DNA of 64,000 nucleotides from RH-AL1 sp965198485. Its GTDB lineage: Bacteria > Pseudomonadota > Alphaproteobacteria > Rhizobiales > Beijerinckiaceae. The position numbers were made by a program, and so were the translations under genes. Within the stretch, counting starts at the first letter, position 1. Each line of letters begins with the position of its first letter. The DNA lies in assembly GCA_965198485.1 (NCBI GenBank), contig CBDAPQ010000005.1, positions 1,488,001-1,552,000 on the forward strand, in the 5' to 3' direction. The notes under the pieces are model-generated. The model saw only the letters and a list, made by a program, of their open reading frames with translations, was not told the DNA's origin and ran no database searches. Shown here in pieces: positions 34,110-42,880 of the stretch.

Positions 34110-35834
34110 CTATTGATTTGTGCACAAAGCTCGTGAAGCAGGCGCAAATTCTCCGGCTAGGGCTTTCGCGATGAGCGCGCGTGTTTCCGTCAATCCGTAG
34201 AGCGCGGCAAAGGAGCCGAAGCGGGGCCCTTTCTCCTCGCCGAGAAGTACCTGGTAGAGCATCGCGAAGAAATCGTTGCTGACCCCCGGTCGTTCTGCCG
34301 TAGCGCCCTTGGCAGCAGCGTTTTGATAGCGCGGGATCACGCGGCCGACGTCGTAGAGCGCGGCTTGGATGTCCTCGGCCGAGGCGCCTTCCGGCAGGGC
34401 TGCAAGCACCTCTTCGAGTTTGGCGAGAGCCTCGCTCTCGATCTCGTCGGGCACTCGGTAGCGCTTGGCCGGCGCGACGAAGTCGCGGTAGTAGGCCACG
34501 GCATAGCCGACCAGCGCATCGAGCCGCGGATGCGTTTGCGGCGACACGTCGGGCGCGTAGCGGCGCAGGAAACCCCACAGCACCACCGGGTCCTCGCTGT
34601 TGGCGACCGTGGCGAGGTTGAGCAGCATGGCGAAGGAGACCGCGGTGGCGCTGCCTGCCGAGACCAGGATCTCGGGCGCCGGCGGGGCGCCGCCGTGCAT
34701 GTGCCACACCGGATTGCCGATGAGCCCCTTGCCGTCGCCGCTGGCCTCCTGCTTGCGGGCGGCCTCAAGCAGACCGAGATAGTCGTCGACATTGCGCGGA
34801 ATGACGTCGAAGTGCAGCTTCTTCGCCTCTCTCGGGCGCTGATACATGAAGAGCGCAAGGCTCTCCGGGCTGGCGTAGCGGAGCCAGTCGTCGAGCGTCA
34901 GGCCATTGCCTTTGCTCTTCGAGATCTTCTGCCCGCGTTCGTCGAGGAAAAGTTCGTAATTGAAGCCTTCGGGCGGCGTGCCGCCGAGCGCGCGCACGAT
35001 CTGGCCGGAGAGCTTCACCGAGTCGATGAGGTCCTTGCCGGCCATCTCGTAATCGACCTTCAACGCGTACCACCGCATCGCCCAGTCCGGCTTCCACTGC
35101 AGCTTGGCGTGGCCGCCGGTCACGGGGGTCACGTGAAGCTCGCCGCTGTCAGGATCGCGCCAGGTGATGGTGCCGGCCGCCGCGTCGTGGCTCTCCAGAG
35201 GCACCTGCATGACGTGCCCGGTGCGCGGGTGGATCGGCAGGAAGGGCGAGTAGGTCGCCGCTCGTTCCTCGCGGAAGGTCGGCAGCATGACCGCCATGAC
35301 CCGGTCGTAGGCGCGCAGCATGGCGAGCAGCGCCTCGTCGAAGCGACCGGAGGTGTAATAGTCCGTCGCCGAGGCGAACTCGTAATCGAACCCGAACCGA
35401 TCGAGGAAGGCGCGCAGGCGCGCGTTGTTGTGAGCCCCGAAGCTCGGATGCGTGCCGAAAGGGTCGGGTACCTGCGTCAGCGGCTTGTTGAGATTGGCTG
35501 CCAGCAGAGCCTTATTCGGCACGTTGTCGGGCACTTTGCGCAGTCCGTCCATGTCATCGGAGAAGGCCAGAAGGCGAGTCGGGATGCTGTCGTGGGTGAG
35601 GACGCGGAAGGCGTGGCGGACCATCGAGGTGCGGGCGACCTCGCCGAAGGTGCCGATGTGCGGCAGGCCCGAAGGACCATAACCGGTCTCGAAGAGCACC
35701 TCGCGTTGACCGGTGCGCTCGACACGCGCGAGGATCTTTCGTGCCTCCTCAAAGGGCCAGGCCTTCGTCGTCTCCAGGACGGCACGATCGAGAATCGCAG
35801 GATTGTGAACAGCCGATGGTGCGGCGCCTGTCAT
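34110..35834 (-). CDS. lysK: Class I lysyl-tRNA synthetase
   Basis: A 574-residue class I (archaeal-type) LysRS that charges tRNA-Lys. The HIGH motif is in GYGPSGLPHIGTFGE, the KMSKS motif is KISKSKGNGL, and the class I LysRS-specific N-terminal zinc-free layout is kept. Hyphomicrobiales and related orders commonly use this class in place of bacterial class II LysS. ATG 35834 (MTGAAPSAV) is preferred; the frame opens at 35873. Confidence 0.95.
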   Translation of the reverse strand: MTGAAPSAVHNPAILDRAVLETTKAWPFEEARKILARVERTGQREVLFETGYGPSGLPHIGTFGEVARTSMVRHAFRVLTHDSIPTRLLAFSDDMDGLRKVPDNVPNKALLAANLNKPLTQVPDPFGTHPSFGAHNNARLRAFLDRFGFDYEFASATDYYTSGRFDEALLAMLRAYDRVMAVMLPTFREERAATYSPFLPIHPRTGHVMQVPLESHDAAAGTITWRDPDSGELHVTPVTGGHAKLQWKPDWAMRWYALKVDYEMAGKDLIDSVKLSGQIVRALGGTPPEGFNYELFLDERGQKISKSKGNGLTLDDWLRYASPESLALFMYQRPREAKKLHFDVIPRNVDDYLGLLEAARKQEASGDGKGLIGNPVWHMHGGAPPAPEILVSAGSATAVSFAMLLNLATVANSEDPVVLWGFLRRYAPDVSPQTHPRLDALVGYAVAYYRDFVAPAKRYRVPDEIESEALAKLEEVLAALPEGASAEDIQAALYDVGRVIPRYQNAAAKGATAERPGVSNDFFAMLYQVLLGEEKGPRFGSFAALYGLTETRALIAKALAGEFAPASRALCTNQ

Positions 35835-36042
35835 GTCATCCACCAAGGGTATCGAGAAGGCGGCGCGGGGCATCGGGCCCTGTTGCGCGCGGGCAGCGGC
35901 ACCCTAAAAACCGCTGGAGCCTCCGTCAAACGGCTCCATCTCCGACGGATCACCTTGCGGGAAGAAGGCCGGCGCGCCATAGCTTTATCGCGGCCGCTCC
36001 CCATGTAGCCGCTGTCCCCCCAACTTTCAAAAGGTTTACCGA

Positions 36043-36501
36043 TTGGCTCGTAACTTGGACGTCGGCTTCGCCGAACGGCGCGAATCCGCCGTGAGCAAGC
36101 GTCTCGAATTGGTCAAGAAGATGCAGGAACGGCTATCCAGTCCGGAATCCGAAGCAAAGGCCTCGGAACACCGCGCCTTGGTCGAGGCCCGCAACAAGCG
36201 CCTCGCCATCAAGGAAGACGCTCGCCGGCAAGAGGAAGCGCGCCTCTCGGCGATCCGTGTCGAAGAGGAGGCAAGGGCTGCCGCGGAGCGCCGCGCTCGC
36301 GAAGAAGAAGAACGTCGCGTTCGCGAGGCCGAAGAGGCTGAAAAGGAGCGCAAGCTTGAGGCGGAGCGTGCACGTCTTGCCGCGTCGTCGGCCGCCCGCG
36401 GAGCCCGCGCGCTCGCCGATATCATGACGAAACGTGGTGGTGTTCGCCGCGGTGGCGGCACCAGTGTCGTCGATGACGAGCAGGAGCGTCGTCAGGCCTG
36501 A
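36043..36501 (+). CDS. Coiled-coil protein of the DUF6481 type
   Basis: A 152-residue soluble protein, TTG start at 36043 (start uncertain). The N-terminal DVGFAERRESAVSKR is followed from about residue 45 by a long Glu/Arg/Ala helix (EEEARAAAERRAREEEERR), predicted to form a coiled coil, and a basic Gly/Arg tail (KRGGVRRGGG). This layout matches DUF6481, small charged proteins widespread in Alphaproteobacteria with no known role. Highly charged composition means antisense ORFs here are artefacts. Confidence 0.72.
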   Translation: MARNLDVGFAERRESAVSKRLELVKKMQERLSSPESEAKASEHRALVEARNKRLAIKEDARRQEEARLSAIRVEEEARAAAERRAREEEERRVREAEEAEKERKLEAERARLAASSAARGARALADIMTKRGGVRRGGGTSVVDDEQERRQA

Positions 36502-36526
36502 TCTCCTCGGCACCGGACATGACGAC

Positions 36527-36551
36527 AAGCCGGCTGCTCAGCCGGCTTTTT
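36527..36551 (+). terminator. Rho-independent terminator
   Basis: A 10-bp perfect stem (AAGCCGGCTG 36527-36536, CAGCCGGCTT 36539-36548) with a 2-nt loop, followed by TTT to 36551, 26 bp after the DUF6481-like gene. Confidence 0.88.
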
Positions 36552-36601
36552 CATGGGTGCATCGTGAATGCTGCCTCTTGGCCTTTCTCGCCGAAAGGAC
36601 G

Positions 36602-37021
36602 TTAACCACAAAGCTTCTTGTCGAAGTGCTTCCTTGAGGCTTCAATGATTGCGAGGTTCTTCTCGGCCCAAATCCAGACGCCGCAGAAAGCTTCGCTGAG
36701 GCTCAGGCCAAGCCCTGTCAGGCGATACTCCACCTTCGGCGGCACCACCGGGTGGACGGTGCGGTTCACCAGGCCATCCCGCTCCATCTGGCGCAGCGTC
36801 TGGGTCAGCATCTTCTGACTGATGCCGCCCGCGAGGCTTCCCAGGCGCGTGAAGCGCAACTCGCCGTGTTCGGTGAGCACTTCCAGCAGAATCATCGTCC
36901 ATTTGTCGGCGACGCGCCCGATGACCTCGTTGACCAGCGCTTCCACCTTGGGATCGACCGGCGGATAGGCGCGAGGAGTGTGGAGCGGCACCGCGTTATC
37001 GCCAGCTCGACGAGAAGGCAT
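36602..37021 (-). CDS. HxlR-family transcriptional regulator
   Basis: A 139-residue winged-helix protein of the HxlR type: DKWTMILLEVLTEHGELRFTRL, then GGISQKMLTQTLRQMERDGLVNRTVHPVVPPKVEYRLTGLG, the family signature. The first ATG with AAGGAGAG upstream is 37021; the frame extends to 37108 but the shorter start is favoured. It diverges from a short-chain dehydrogenase across a 113-bp promoter with a palindrome. Confidence 0.94.
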   Translation of the reverse strand: MPSRRAGDNAVPLHTPRAYPPVDPKVEALVNEVIGRVADKWTMILLEVLTEHGELRFTRLGSLAGGISQKMLTQTLRQMERDGLVNRTVHPVVPPKVEYRLTGLGLSLSEAFCGVWIWAEKNLAIIEASRKHFDKKLCG

Positions 37022-37042
37022 CCTACTCTCCTTTTGGTAAGT

Positions 37043-37066
37043 ATAGAACTTCTCGGTGCCTTCTAT
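37043..37066. promoter_or_regulatory. Operator-like inverted repeat between hxlR and the SDR gene
   Basis: ATAGAA (37043-37048) and TTCTAT (37061-37066) are inverted 12 bp apart in the divergent promoter, 22 bp before the HxlR start. It is a candidate binding site for the HxlR protein. Confidence 0.45.
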
Positions 37067-37134
37067 CTGATGGTTCGCGCATGCGCTACATCCGTCCGGC
37101 GCGGACAATCCTGACGAAGGAAGTGGAAACCCTC

Positions 37135-37887
37135 ATGAACATGACAGGCAATACGATCCTGATCACGGGCGGCGGCACAGGCATCGGTCGCGCGCTCGCC
37201 GAAGCGTTCCATCGGCTGGGAAACGCCGTGGTGATCACCGGGCGTCGCCGCGAGCCGCTAGAGGAGGCCTGCGCCGCCAACCCCGGCATGAGCTGGGCCA
37301 CGCTCGACGTCGCGGATGGCGACGCGATCAAGACCATTGCCGCGAGGATCGTGGTCGATCACCCGGCGCTCAACGTCGTGATCCACAACGCGGGGATCAT
37401 GGTTCCGGAGGCGATCACGGCCGAGGCGATGGACCTCGCGGTGCCGGAGGCGACGATCGCCACCAACCTGCTCGGACCGATCCGGCTGACGGCGGCGCTG
37501 CTCCCCCACCTCGGTCGGCAAAGCCGGGCGAGCGTGGTGACGGTCTCCTCCGGCCTCGCTTTCGTTCCGCTCACAATGACCCCGACCTACTGCGCCACCA
37601 AGGCGGCGATTCACTCCTGGAGCCAGTCGCTGCGCCACCAGCTTCGCGACACGACCGTCGACGTGATCGAGATCGTGCCCCCGGCGGTCGCGACCGACCT
37701 GATGCCCGGGCACGCGCAGAACCCCAGGTCGATGCCGCTCGACGCCTTCATCGTGGAGACGATGGACCTGCTGAGAGCCCACCCTGTCGGCCCGGAGATC
37801 GGCGTCGAGAACGTCGTGATGCTGCGCAACGCGGAGGCAAGCGGGCGGTACGCCACCGTCTTCGGCATGCTGAACGCGGCGCATTAG
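37135..37887 (+). CDS. Short-chain dehydrogenase/reductase
   Basis: A 250-residue classical SDR. NAD(P)-binding TGxxxGIG is seen as ITGGGTGIGRALA, then NAG (NAGIM), and the catalytic Ser-Tyr-Lys as VSS and YCATKAA (Tyr-x-x-x-Lys). It resembles DltE-like proteins. ATG 37135 is chosen; ATG 37141 is also possible. As the divergent partner of an HxlR regulator, it is probably induced by a reactive compound such as a quinone or aldehyde. Confidence 0.9.
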   Translation: MNMTGNTILITGGGTGIGRALAEAFHRLGNAVVITGRRREPLEEACAANPGMSWATLDVADGDAIKTIAARIVVDHPALNVVIHNAGIMVPEAITAEAMDLAVPEATIATNLLGPIRLTAALLPHLGRQSRASVVTVSSGLAFVPLTMTPTYCATKAAIHSWSQSLRHQLRDTTVDVIEIVPPAVATDLMPGHAQNPRSMPLDAFIVETMDLLRAHPVGPEIGVENVVMLRNAEASGRYATVFGMLNAAH

Positions 37888-38032
37888 CGCGCCGTCCGCA
37901 TAACGCCAAGTCGCTCATCGTGAGATCTTGTCCGTGACGGACGGTCCGCCGCCTGACCGATATGACGCAAGAAGGCCTGGACAGCACAGTCGACGACCGC
38001 GCCGGCATGGCGCTCGACTATGGCCTTCGAAT

Positions 38033-38061
38033 GTCGGACCGCATAGACGATGCGGTCCGAC
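38033..38061. repeat. Perfect 12-bp hairpin upstream of the glycogen synthase gene
   Basis: GTCGGACCGCAT (38033-38044) pairs exactly with ATGCGGTCCGAC (38050-38061) around a 5-nt loop, 54 bp before the start codon. No T-run follows. It could be a leader structure or operator. The rest of the 228-bp gap (37888-38115) shows no supportable gene. Confidence 0.6.
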
Positions 38062-38115
38062 GGGCTGGCCGCAGGGGCGCGCCGGCCGTTACAAGGCGTC
38101 GTCCGGAGGCCGGCC

Positions 38116-39348
38116 ATGCCGTCGCTGAAGAAAGTCGCGCTCTTCACCAAGGAGTACCCGCCCCACGTCTACGGTGGGGCCGGCGTGCATGTGGAATATC
38201 TTGCGCTCGCCCTCGCTCGGCACGTCGACGTCGCGGTCCGCTGCTTCGGCGAGCAGCGCCTCGACGAAGGCCGGCTCAGCGTGCGCGGCATCCCACAATG
38301 GGACGAGACCGGTCGCGACACCGATCCACGCTTCGTCGGCGCTGTCGACGCCATGGCGCGGTCGCTGGTCATGGCCAAGGACACGCTCGACGCTAACCTG
38401 GTGCATTGCCACACCTGGTACACCGACATGGCCGGCCTGCTCGCCGCCAAGCTGTGGGGCGTGCCCTACGTGCTGACCATCCACTCTCTGGAGCCGTTGC
38501 GTCCGTGGAAGGTCGAGCAGCTTGGCAACGGCTACCATCTCTCCGCCTGGATGGAGAAGACGGCGATCGATGCGGCCGACGCCATCATCGCCGTCTCGAA
38601 GGAGACGCGCGCCGACGTCCTGCGCCACTTCGATGTGGCGCCGGAGAAGGTGCATGTCATCCATAACGGCATCGACCTCGACGAGTACCGCGCCGTGCCC
38701 GGCACCGACGTGTTGAGGCGCCACGGTATCGATCCAGCGCGGCCCTTCGTGCTGTTCGTCGGCCGCATTACGCGGCAGAAAGGCATCATTCACCTCGTCG
38801 ATGCCATTCCGAAGATCGATCCGGCTTTCCAGGTGGTGCTCGCCGCCGGGGCGCCGGACACGCCCGGAATCGGTCGCGAGATGGAGCAGGGCGTCGCCCG
38901 CGTCGCCGCCGGACGCCCCGGCGTCATCTGGATCCGCGAGATGCTCCCGCGCGCCGACGTGATCCAGCTCTACACTCATGCGGCGATGTTCTGCTGCCCC
39001 TCGGTCTACGAGCCCTTCGGCATCATCAACCTCGAGGCGATGGCTTGCGGTACGCCGGTGGTCGCATCGAAGGTCGGCGGCATCCCGGAGGTGGTGGTGC
39101 ACGAGGAGACCGGATTGCTCGTCGATGTTGGGCTGAAGCCCGGCGCCGGCTTCGAGCCCGCCGATCCGGCGGGCTTCTCCGAGGCGCTCGCCGCAGCGAT
39201 CAACCGGCTCGCCGCCGATCCTGAACTGCGCGCCCGTTTCGCCGCCGCAGGTCGTGCCCGCGTGGAGGCGTGCTTCAGTTGGGAGGGGATCGCGCGGACC
39301 ACGCTCGCCCTCTACGAAAAGCTGGTGGCCGCTCACGCGAGCCGCTGA
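38116..39348 (+). CDS. glgA: Glycogen synthase-type glycosyltransferase (actinobacterial GlgA/GlgM form)
   Basis: A 410-residue GT4 enzyme. N-terminal LFTKEYPPHVYGGAGVHVEYL and the E-x7-E motif EPFGIINLEAM (about residues 300-312) match the actinobacterial-type GlgA, now known in some species to make maltose-1-phosphate (GlgM). GGAGG precedes ATG 38116. No other glycogen gene (glgB, glgC, glgP) is adjacent, so the product is uncertain: glycogen or a related alpha-glucan. Confidence 0.9.
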   Translation: MPSLKKVALFTKEYPPHVYGGAGVHVEYLALALARHVDVAVRCFGEQRLDEGRLSVRGIPQWDETGRDTDPRFVGAVDAMARSLVMAKDTLDANLVHCHTWYTDMAGLLAAKLWGVPYVLTIHSLEPLRPWKVEQLGNGYHLSAWMEKTAIDAADAIIAVSKETRADVLRHFDVAPEKVHVIHNGIDLDEYRAVPGTDVLRRHGIDPARPFVLFVGRITRQKGIIHLVDAIPKIDPAFQVVLAAGAPDTPGIGREMEQGVARVAAGRPGVIWIREMLPRADVIQLYTHAAMFCCPSVYEPFGIINLEAMACGTPVVASKVGGIPEVVVHEETGLLVDVGLKPGAGFEPADPAGFSEALAAAINRLAADPELRARFAAAGRARVEACFSWEGIARTTLALYEKLVAAHASR

Positions 39349-39446
39349 TCGCCGCGAATCCTCCGCAATTAACCTTGACGACGCCAAAGCGGGGATGGTG
39401 GCGCCGCAATCATGGACGCCAGCTTTCGGCACGGTCTAAAGCTTCG

Positions 39447-39461
39447 TTAGGCTTTCGTTAA
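39447..39461 (+). promoter_or_regulatory. CtrA-box-like site upstream of the PAS histidine kinase
   Basis: TTAG-GCTTTCG-TTAA, one mismatch from the TTAA-N7-TTAA full CtrA box, 43 bp before the kinase start. In Hyphomicrobiales, CtrA often controls cell-cycle kinases with this architecture. Single short motif, so only suggestive. Confidence 0.4.
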
Positions 39462-39504
39462 GGGCATCAAGCCCGCAACGCGGCGATGGGGACGCTGGGC
39501 GCCC

Positions 39505-42360
39505 ATGGATGATGTTTGGTTTGCGGCCGGTTTGACGCGCGTTGACCTCGACGCATGCCTCAAGGCGCTGGCGCTGCAGACGGCCGTTCGCGCCCCGCTG
39601 ATCGCGGTGGCGAGCCGCGGCGAGGACGGCCCGCGACTGGTTCTGGCGAGCCGCGCTCTCTTCAAGCTGTTCGGCGTCGCCGACGGCGAGGCGCTCTCCG
39701 CCCGCCTTCTGGCCGGACGCGACCCTGGGGCGCGCCGACTGGCTACGCTGCAGGGAATGTTGCCGCTGGAAGGGGCGCCGCGGCTCGAACGGCTTCGCTT
39801 CAATCTCGGGCCCGCGAGCGAGATCATCACCTTCCTCTGCCGCCGGGTGCGCGCCGAAAGCGGCTCGCTGTTCGTCGCGGCGGCGCTGGGAGTCCGCGCG
39901 GACCTTCTGCCGGGGCCACCCGCCATGACCATCGCGTCGGGCGCGTTGCTGCCGGCGGACGCGCCACAGGATGACGTGTCGGGTCTTCACGCCGAAGCGC
40001 CTGCCGCGGCGAGCGAAGCGGAAGTCGCCAACCAGCCGCTGCCTGCAGGACCGCTGGACGTGCCGGCGATCCACGCTGCGCTGCGCCAGCGCTGGCCGAG
40101 CCGGCAAACGCTGCGATTCCTGTGGCAGACCGACGCAAATGCGGTGTGCACCCAGCTGTCGCCGCCGCTCGCCGAGATCGTGGGTCCCGGCAACGCTGAC
40201 CTCGTCGGTCTCGACCTGCTCGAGCTGGCGCCGCGCCTCGATCCCACGGGACGGCTGGAGAGTGCCTTGCGCTCGCAGGATACCTGGAGCGGCGTCGATA
40301 TCGCCTGGCCGATCGACGAATCGTCTGCCGCGGTGGCCGTCGGACTCGGCGCCATCCCGGCCTTCGATCCCGATCGCACCTTCTGCGGCTACAAAGGCTA
40401 TGGCGTCGTCAAGCTGGACGCGCTCATCACGCGTGAGCCGCTTCGCCTGGCACCCAACGCTGCCGCCGAGACGGGCAAGGTCATCGCGTTCCCGTCGAAG
40501 GCGCTATCCAAGGAAGATCAGCGGGCGTTCGCCGCACTGGCGGCCGAGCTGCGCGATCAGGCCGGCTTGCACAAGCCTCCTACGGCACTCGCTGCGCCGC
40601 CGTCCGACGCGATGCCCCGGTCGATGGCGAAAGGCGAGGGCGAGGGCAACACCATGCCCGAGCGCAGCGAAAGCACCACCCCTGCCGTGATGGCGAACGA
40701 AGTCGTGCCACCAGGCGGCTTCGACCCGGTTCGTAGCGGGAGCGATGCCTTTCTCGAGAATCATCTCGCCTCAGACGTGCCGCAGGCGGACCAGGCGACT
40801 TCGCAGGCTGCAACACCCCATCAGGGTAATATATCGCGGGACGCCGAGATCACCCGCAACGGGCTCGCCCTGCTTGATCGCCTCGCCATCGGCCTTCTCG
40901 TCAGCCGCGACAATGTGCCGATCTTCGCCAATCGCCACTTGCTGGATCTCACCGGTTTCCTCGACGAGGACGCGCTGCACATCGCTGGAGGCATGGCGCA
41001 TCTCTTCGGCAGCACGCCGGGTAACGCCAGCGGCGCCGAGGCGGTCGCCGTGCGGACCTGCGCCGGCACCACCGTTCCGGCGACAGCCCGTATGCAGCGC
41101 ATCGAGTGGGACGGGCTTCCGGCGACCCTGCTGACCCTGCAGTCCGAACAGCGGGCGAGTCCGCCGTCGGGCGCCGAGGCGATGAGTGCAGCACCTGCCG
41201 TCGCCGGCCGCGAGGACGACGACCGGCGCGAGCTGCGCGCCATCCTTGAGACCGCCACTGACGGTGTGGTGGTGATGGACGACGAGTGCCACGTGCTGTC
41301 GCTGAACCGAGCCGGCGAGGCGCTGTTCGGCCGCGATCGCGGCGAGGTCATTGGGAAGCCGTTCCTCGAACTTTTCGCGCCCCACGATCGCGACCTGGCG
41401 CGCGACTACCTTGAGGGTGTGAAGTCGGATGCGACGCGTTCGCTGCTCAACGATGGCCGTGAGTTCCTGGTGACGGCAGCCCAAGGCGGTCCGATCCCGG
41501 TTTTCATGACGCTCGGACGGCTCGGACCCTCCGGCGATGCCACGATGCCGATGAAGCTGAAGCGCTATTGCGCGCTGTTTCGCGATCTCACCCATTGGAA
41601 GAAGGTTGAGGGTGAACTCGAGGAGGCGCGCTGCGTCGCCGAGCGCGCCAGCGCACTGAAGTCCGACTTCCTCGCCAAAGTCAGTCACGAGGTCCGCACG
41701 CCGCTGAACGCGATCATGGGATTTGCCGAGATCATGATGGAGGAGCGCTTCGGTCCGCTCGGCAACGAGCGCTACAAGGATTATCTGCGCGACATCCACG
41801 GCTCCGGCACGCACGTCATGAGCCTGGTCAACGACCTGCTCGACCTGTCGAAGATCGAAGCTGGCCGGATGGAGCTCGCGCCGCAGTCCCTCGACATCAA
41901 CCGCATCGTCTCTGAATGCGTGGCGCTGATGCAGCCGCAGGCGTCGCGCGAGCGGGTGATCATGCGGCTGTCGCTGGCGCCGAACCTGCCGAACATCACC
42001 GCTGACGAGCGCTCGCTGCGGCAGATCGCGCTGAACCTCCTTTCCAACGCGGTCAAGTTCAACGAGCCGGGCGGCCAGGTGATCGTGGCCAGCCAGTTGA
42101 CGGAGTCCGGCTTCGTCGTGCTGCGCATCCGCGACACCGGACCCGGTATGTCGGAGAGCGACATCGCCGCCGCGCTGGAGCCGTTTCGCCAGCTCTCGCT
42201 GCCATCGGCCTCCGGCGCTGCTGGAACAGGGCTGGGTCTTCCATTAACCAAGGCGCTGGTTGAGGCCAACGCGGCGGCGCTCACCATCCGCAGCAAGGTG
42301 GACCAGGGTACCTTTGTCGAGGTCGCCTTTCCGCCGGCTCGCGTGGTCGCCAACAGCTGA
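39505..42360 (+). CDS. Multi-PAS sensor histidine kinase (PdhS/CckA-like)
   Basis: A 951-residue cytoplasmic sensor kinase without membrane segments. PAS-like domains lie near residues 450-560 (NGLALLDRLAIGLLVSRDNV) and 575-700 (DGVVVMDDECHVLSLN). The HisKA domain has its phosphorylated His728 in KVSHEVRTPLNAI, and the ATPase has N-box NLLSNAVKFNEP, G1 DTGPGM and G2 GTGLGLPL. The N-terminal half is poorly conserved, with a Pro/Ser-rich linker. The H-box region ending EERFGPLGNERYKDYLRDIH resembles the PdhS/DivJ/PleC cell-cycle kinase group. The cognate regulator is not next to it. Confidence 0.9.
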   Translation: MDDVWFAAGLTRVDLDACLKALALQTAVRAPLIAVASRGEDGPRLVLASRALFKLFGVADGEALSARLLAGRDPGARRLATLQGMLPLEGAPRLERLRFNLGPASEIITFLCRRVRAESGSLFVAAALGVRADLLPGPPAMTIASGALLPADAPQDDVSGLHAEAPAAASEAEVANQPLPAGPLDVPAIHAALRQRWPSRQTLRFLWQTDANAVCTQLSPPLAEIVGPGNADLVGLDLLELAPRLDPTGRLESALRSQDTWSGVDIAWPIDESSAAVAVGLGAIPAFDPDRTFCGYKGYGVVKLDALITREPLRLAPNAAAETGKVIAFPSKALSKEDQRAFAALAAELRDQAGLHKPPTALAAPPSDAMPRSMAKGEGEGNTMPERSESTTPAVMANEVVPPGGFDPVRSGSDAFLENHLASDVPQADQATSQAATPHQGNISRDAEITRNGLALLDRLAIGLLVSRDNVPIFANRHLLDLTGFLDEDALHIAGGMAHLFGSTPGNASGAEAVAVRTCAGTTVPATARMQRIEWDGLPATLLTLQSEQRASPPSGAEAMSAAPAVAGREDDDRRELRAILETATDGVVVMDDECHVLSLNRAGEALFGRDRGEVIGKPFLELFAPHDRDLARDYLEGVKSDATRSLLNDGREFLVTAAQGGPIPVFMTLGRLGPSGDATMPMKLKRYCALFRDLTHWKKVEGELEEARCVAERASALKSDFLAKVSHEVRTPLNAIMGFAEIMMEERFGPLGNERYKDYLRDIHGSGTHVMSLVNDLLDLSKIEAGRMELAPQSLDINRIVSECVALMQPQASRERVIMRLSLAPNLPNITADERSLRQIALNLLSNAVKFNEPGGQVIVASQLTESGFVVLRIRDTGPGMSESDIAAALEPFRQLSLPSASGAAGTGLGLPLTKALVEANAAALTIRSKVDQGTFVEVAFPPARVVANS

Positions 42361-42421
42361 GCCCGCGCGGGGAACGCAATCGCAGGGTCGACTATTTGCT
42401 GAGGTGAAGGAGAGCCATCGA

Positions 42422-42580
42422 ATGGTCGAGAAGATAAAGAACAAGGACGCCGAGCCCGAAGAGAGCAAGACGGATGATCTGGACGAGGGACTCGAGGGGA
42501 CCTTCCCCGGCAGTGATCCGGTGTCGACGATTCAGCCGCGAGACGGCGGCGATGGGAAAAAGGATGATGACGCGGAGTAG
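42422..42580 (+). CDS. Small acidic protein with LDEGLEGTFPGSDPVS motif
   Basis: A 52-residue protein starting at ATG 42422, with GGAG 11 bp upstream (GAAGGAGAG). The DLDEGLEGTFPGSDPVSTIQP core belongs to a common group of small proteobacterial proteins with the motif LDE-E-TFPASDPVS, of unknown role. It follows the kinase by 61 bp and could be cotranscribed. Confidence 0.7.
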   Translation: MVEKIKNKDAEPEESKTDDLDEGLEGTFPGSDPVSTIQPRDGGDGKKDDDAE

Positions 42581-42685
42581 GAAAGGTTTGTCCCGACGAT
42601 ATTTTCGACACTGTTCTTTTGCTGGCGGGAACTAACAATTCATGGCTGGATTGTGACAGAAACAGACATCGTCAAAGGCAAGATC

Positions 42686-42880
42686 ATGAATACAGCCGTC
42701 GACGTTGCAAAGCTAGATCGTGTCAACCGCGCTATCGAGGCGCAAAAACGTTTCATTCGCACTGTTCCAGATCCCGATAATCGGGAAAGGGCGGAGGCCA
42801 ACCTAATGAGTCTGGTTTTGAAGCGTGATGAGTACGTCGACGCGCAGGACCAATTTCTCAGCGTTGTTCTTGTCAAGTAG
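42686..42880 (+). CDS. Small hypothetical helical protein
   Basis: A 64-residue protein from ATG 42686, preceded by AAAGG at the right spacing; GTG 42653 would add 11 residues. The content (LDRVNRAIEAQKRFIRTVPDPDNRERAE, LMSLVLKRDEYVDAQ) predicts two helices. No family recognised. It overlaps tail-to-tail by 8 bp with the hemD gene. Confidence 0.6.
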   Translation: MNTAVDVAKLDRVNRAIEAQKRFIRTVPDPDNRERAEANLMSLVLKRDEYVDAQDQFLSVVLVK

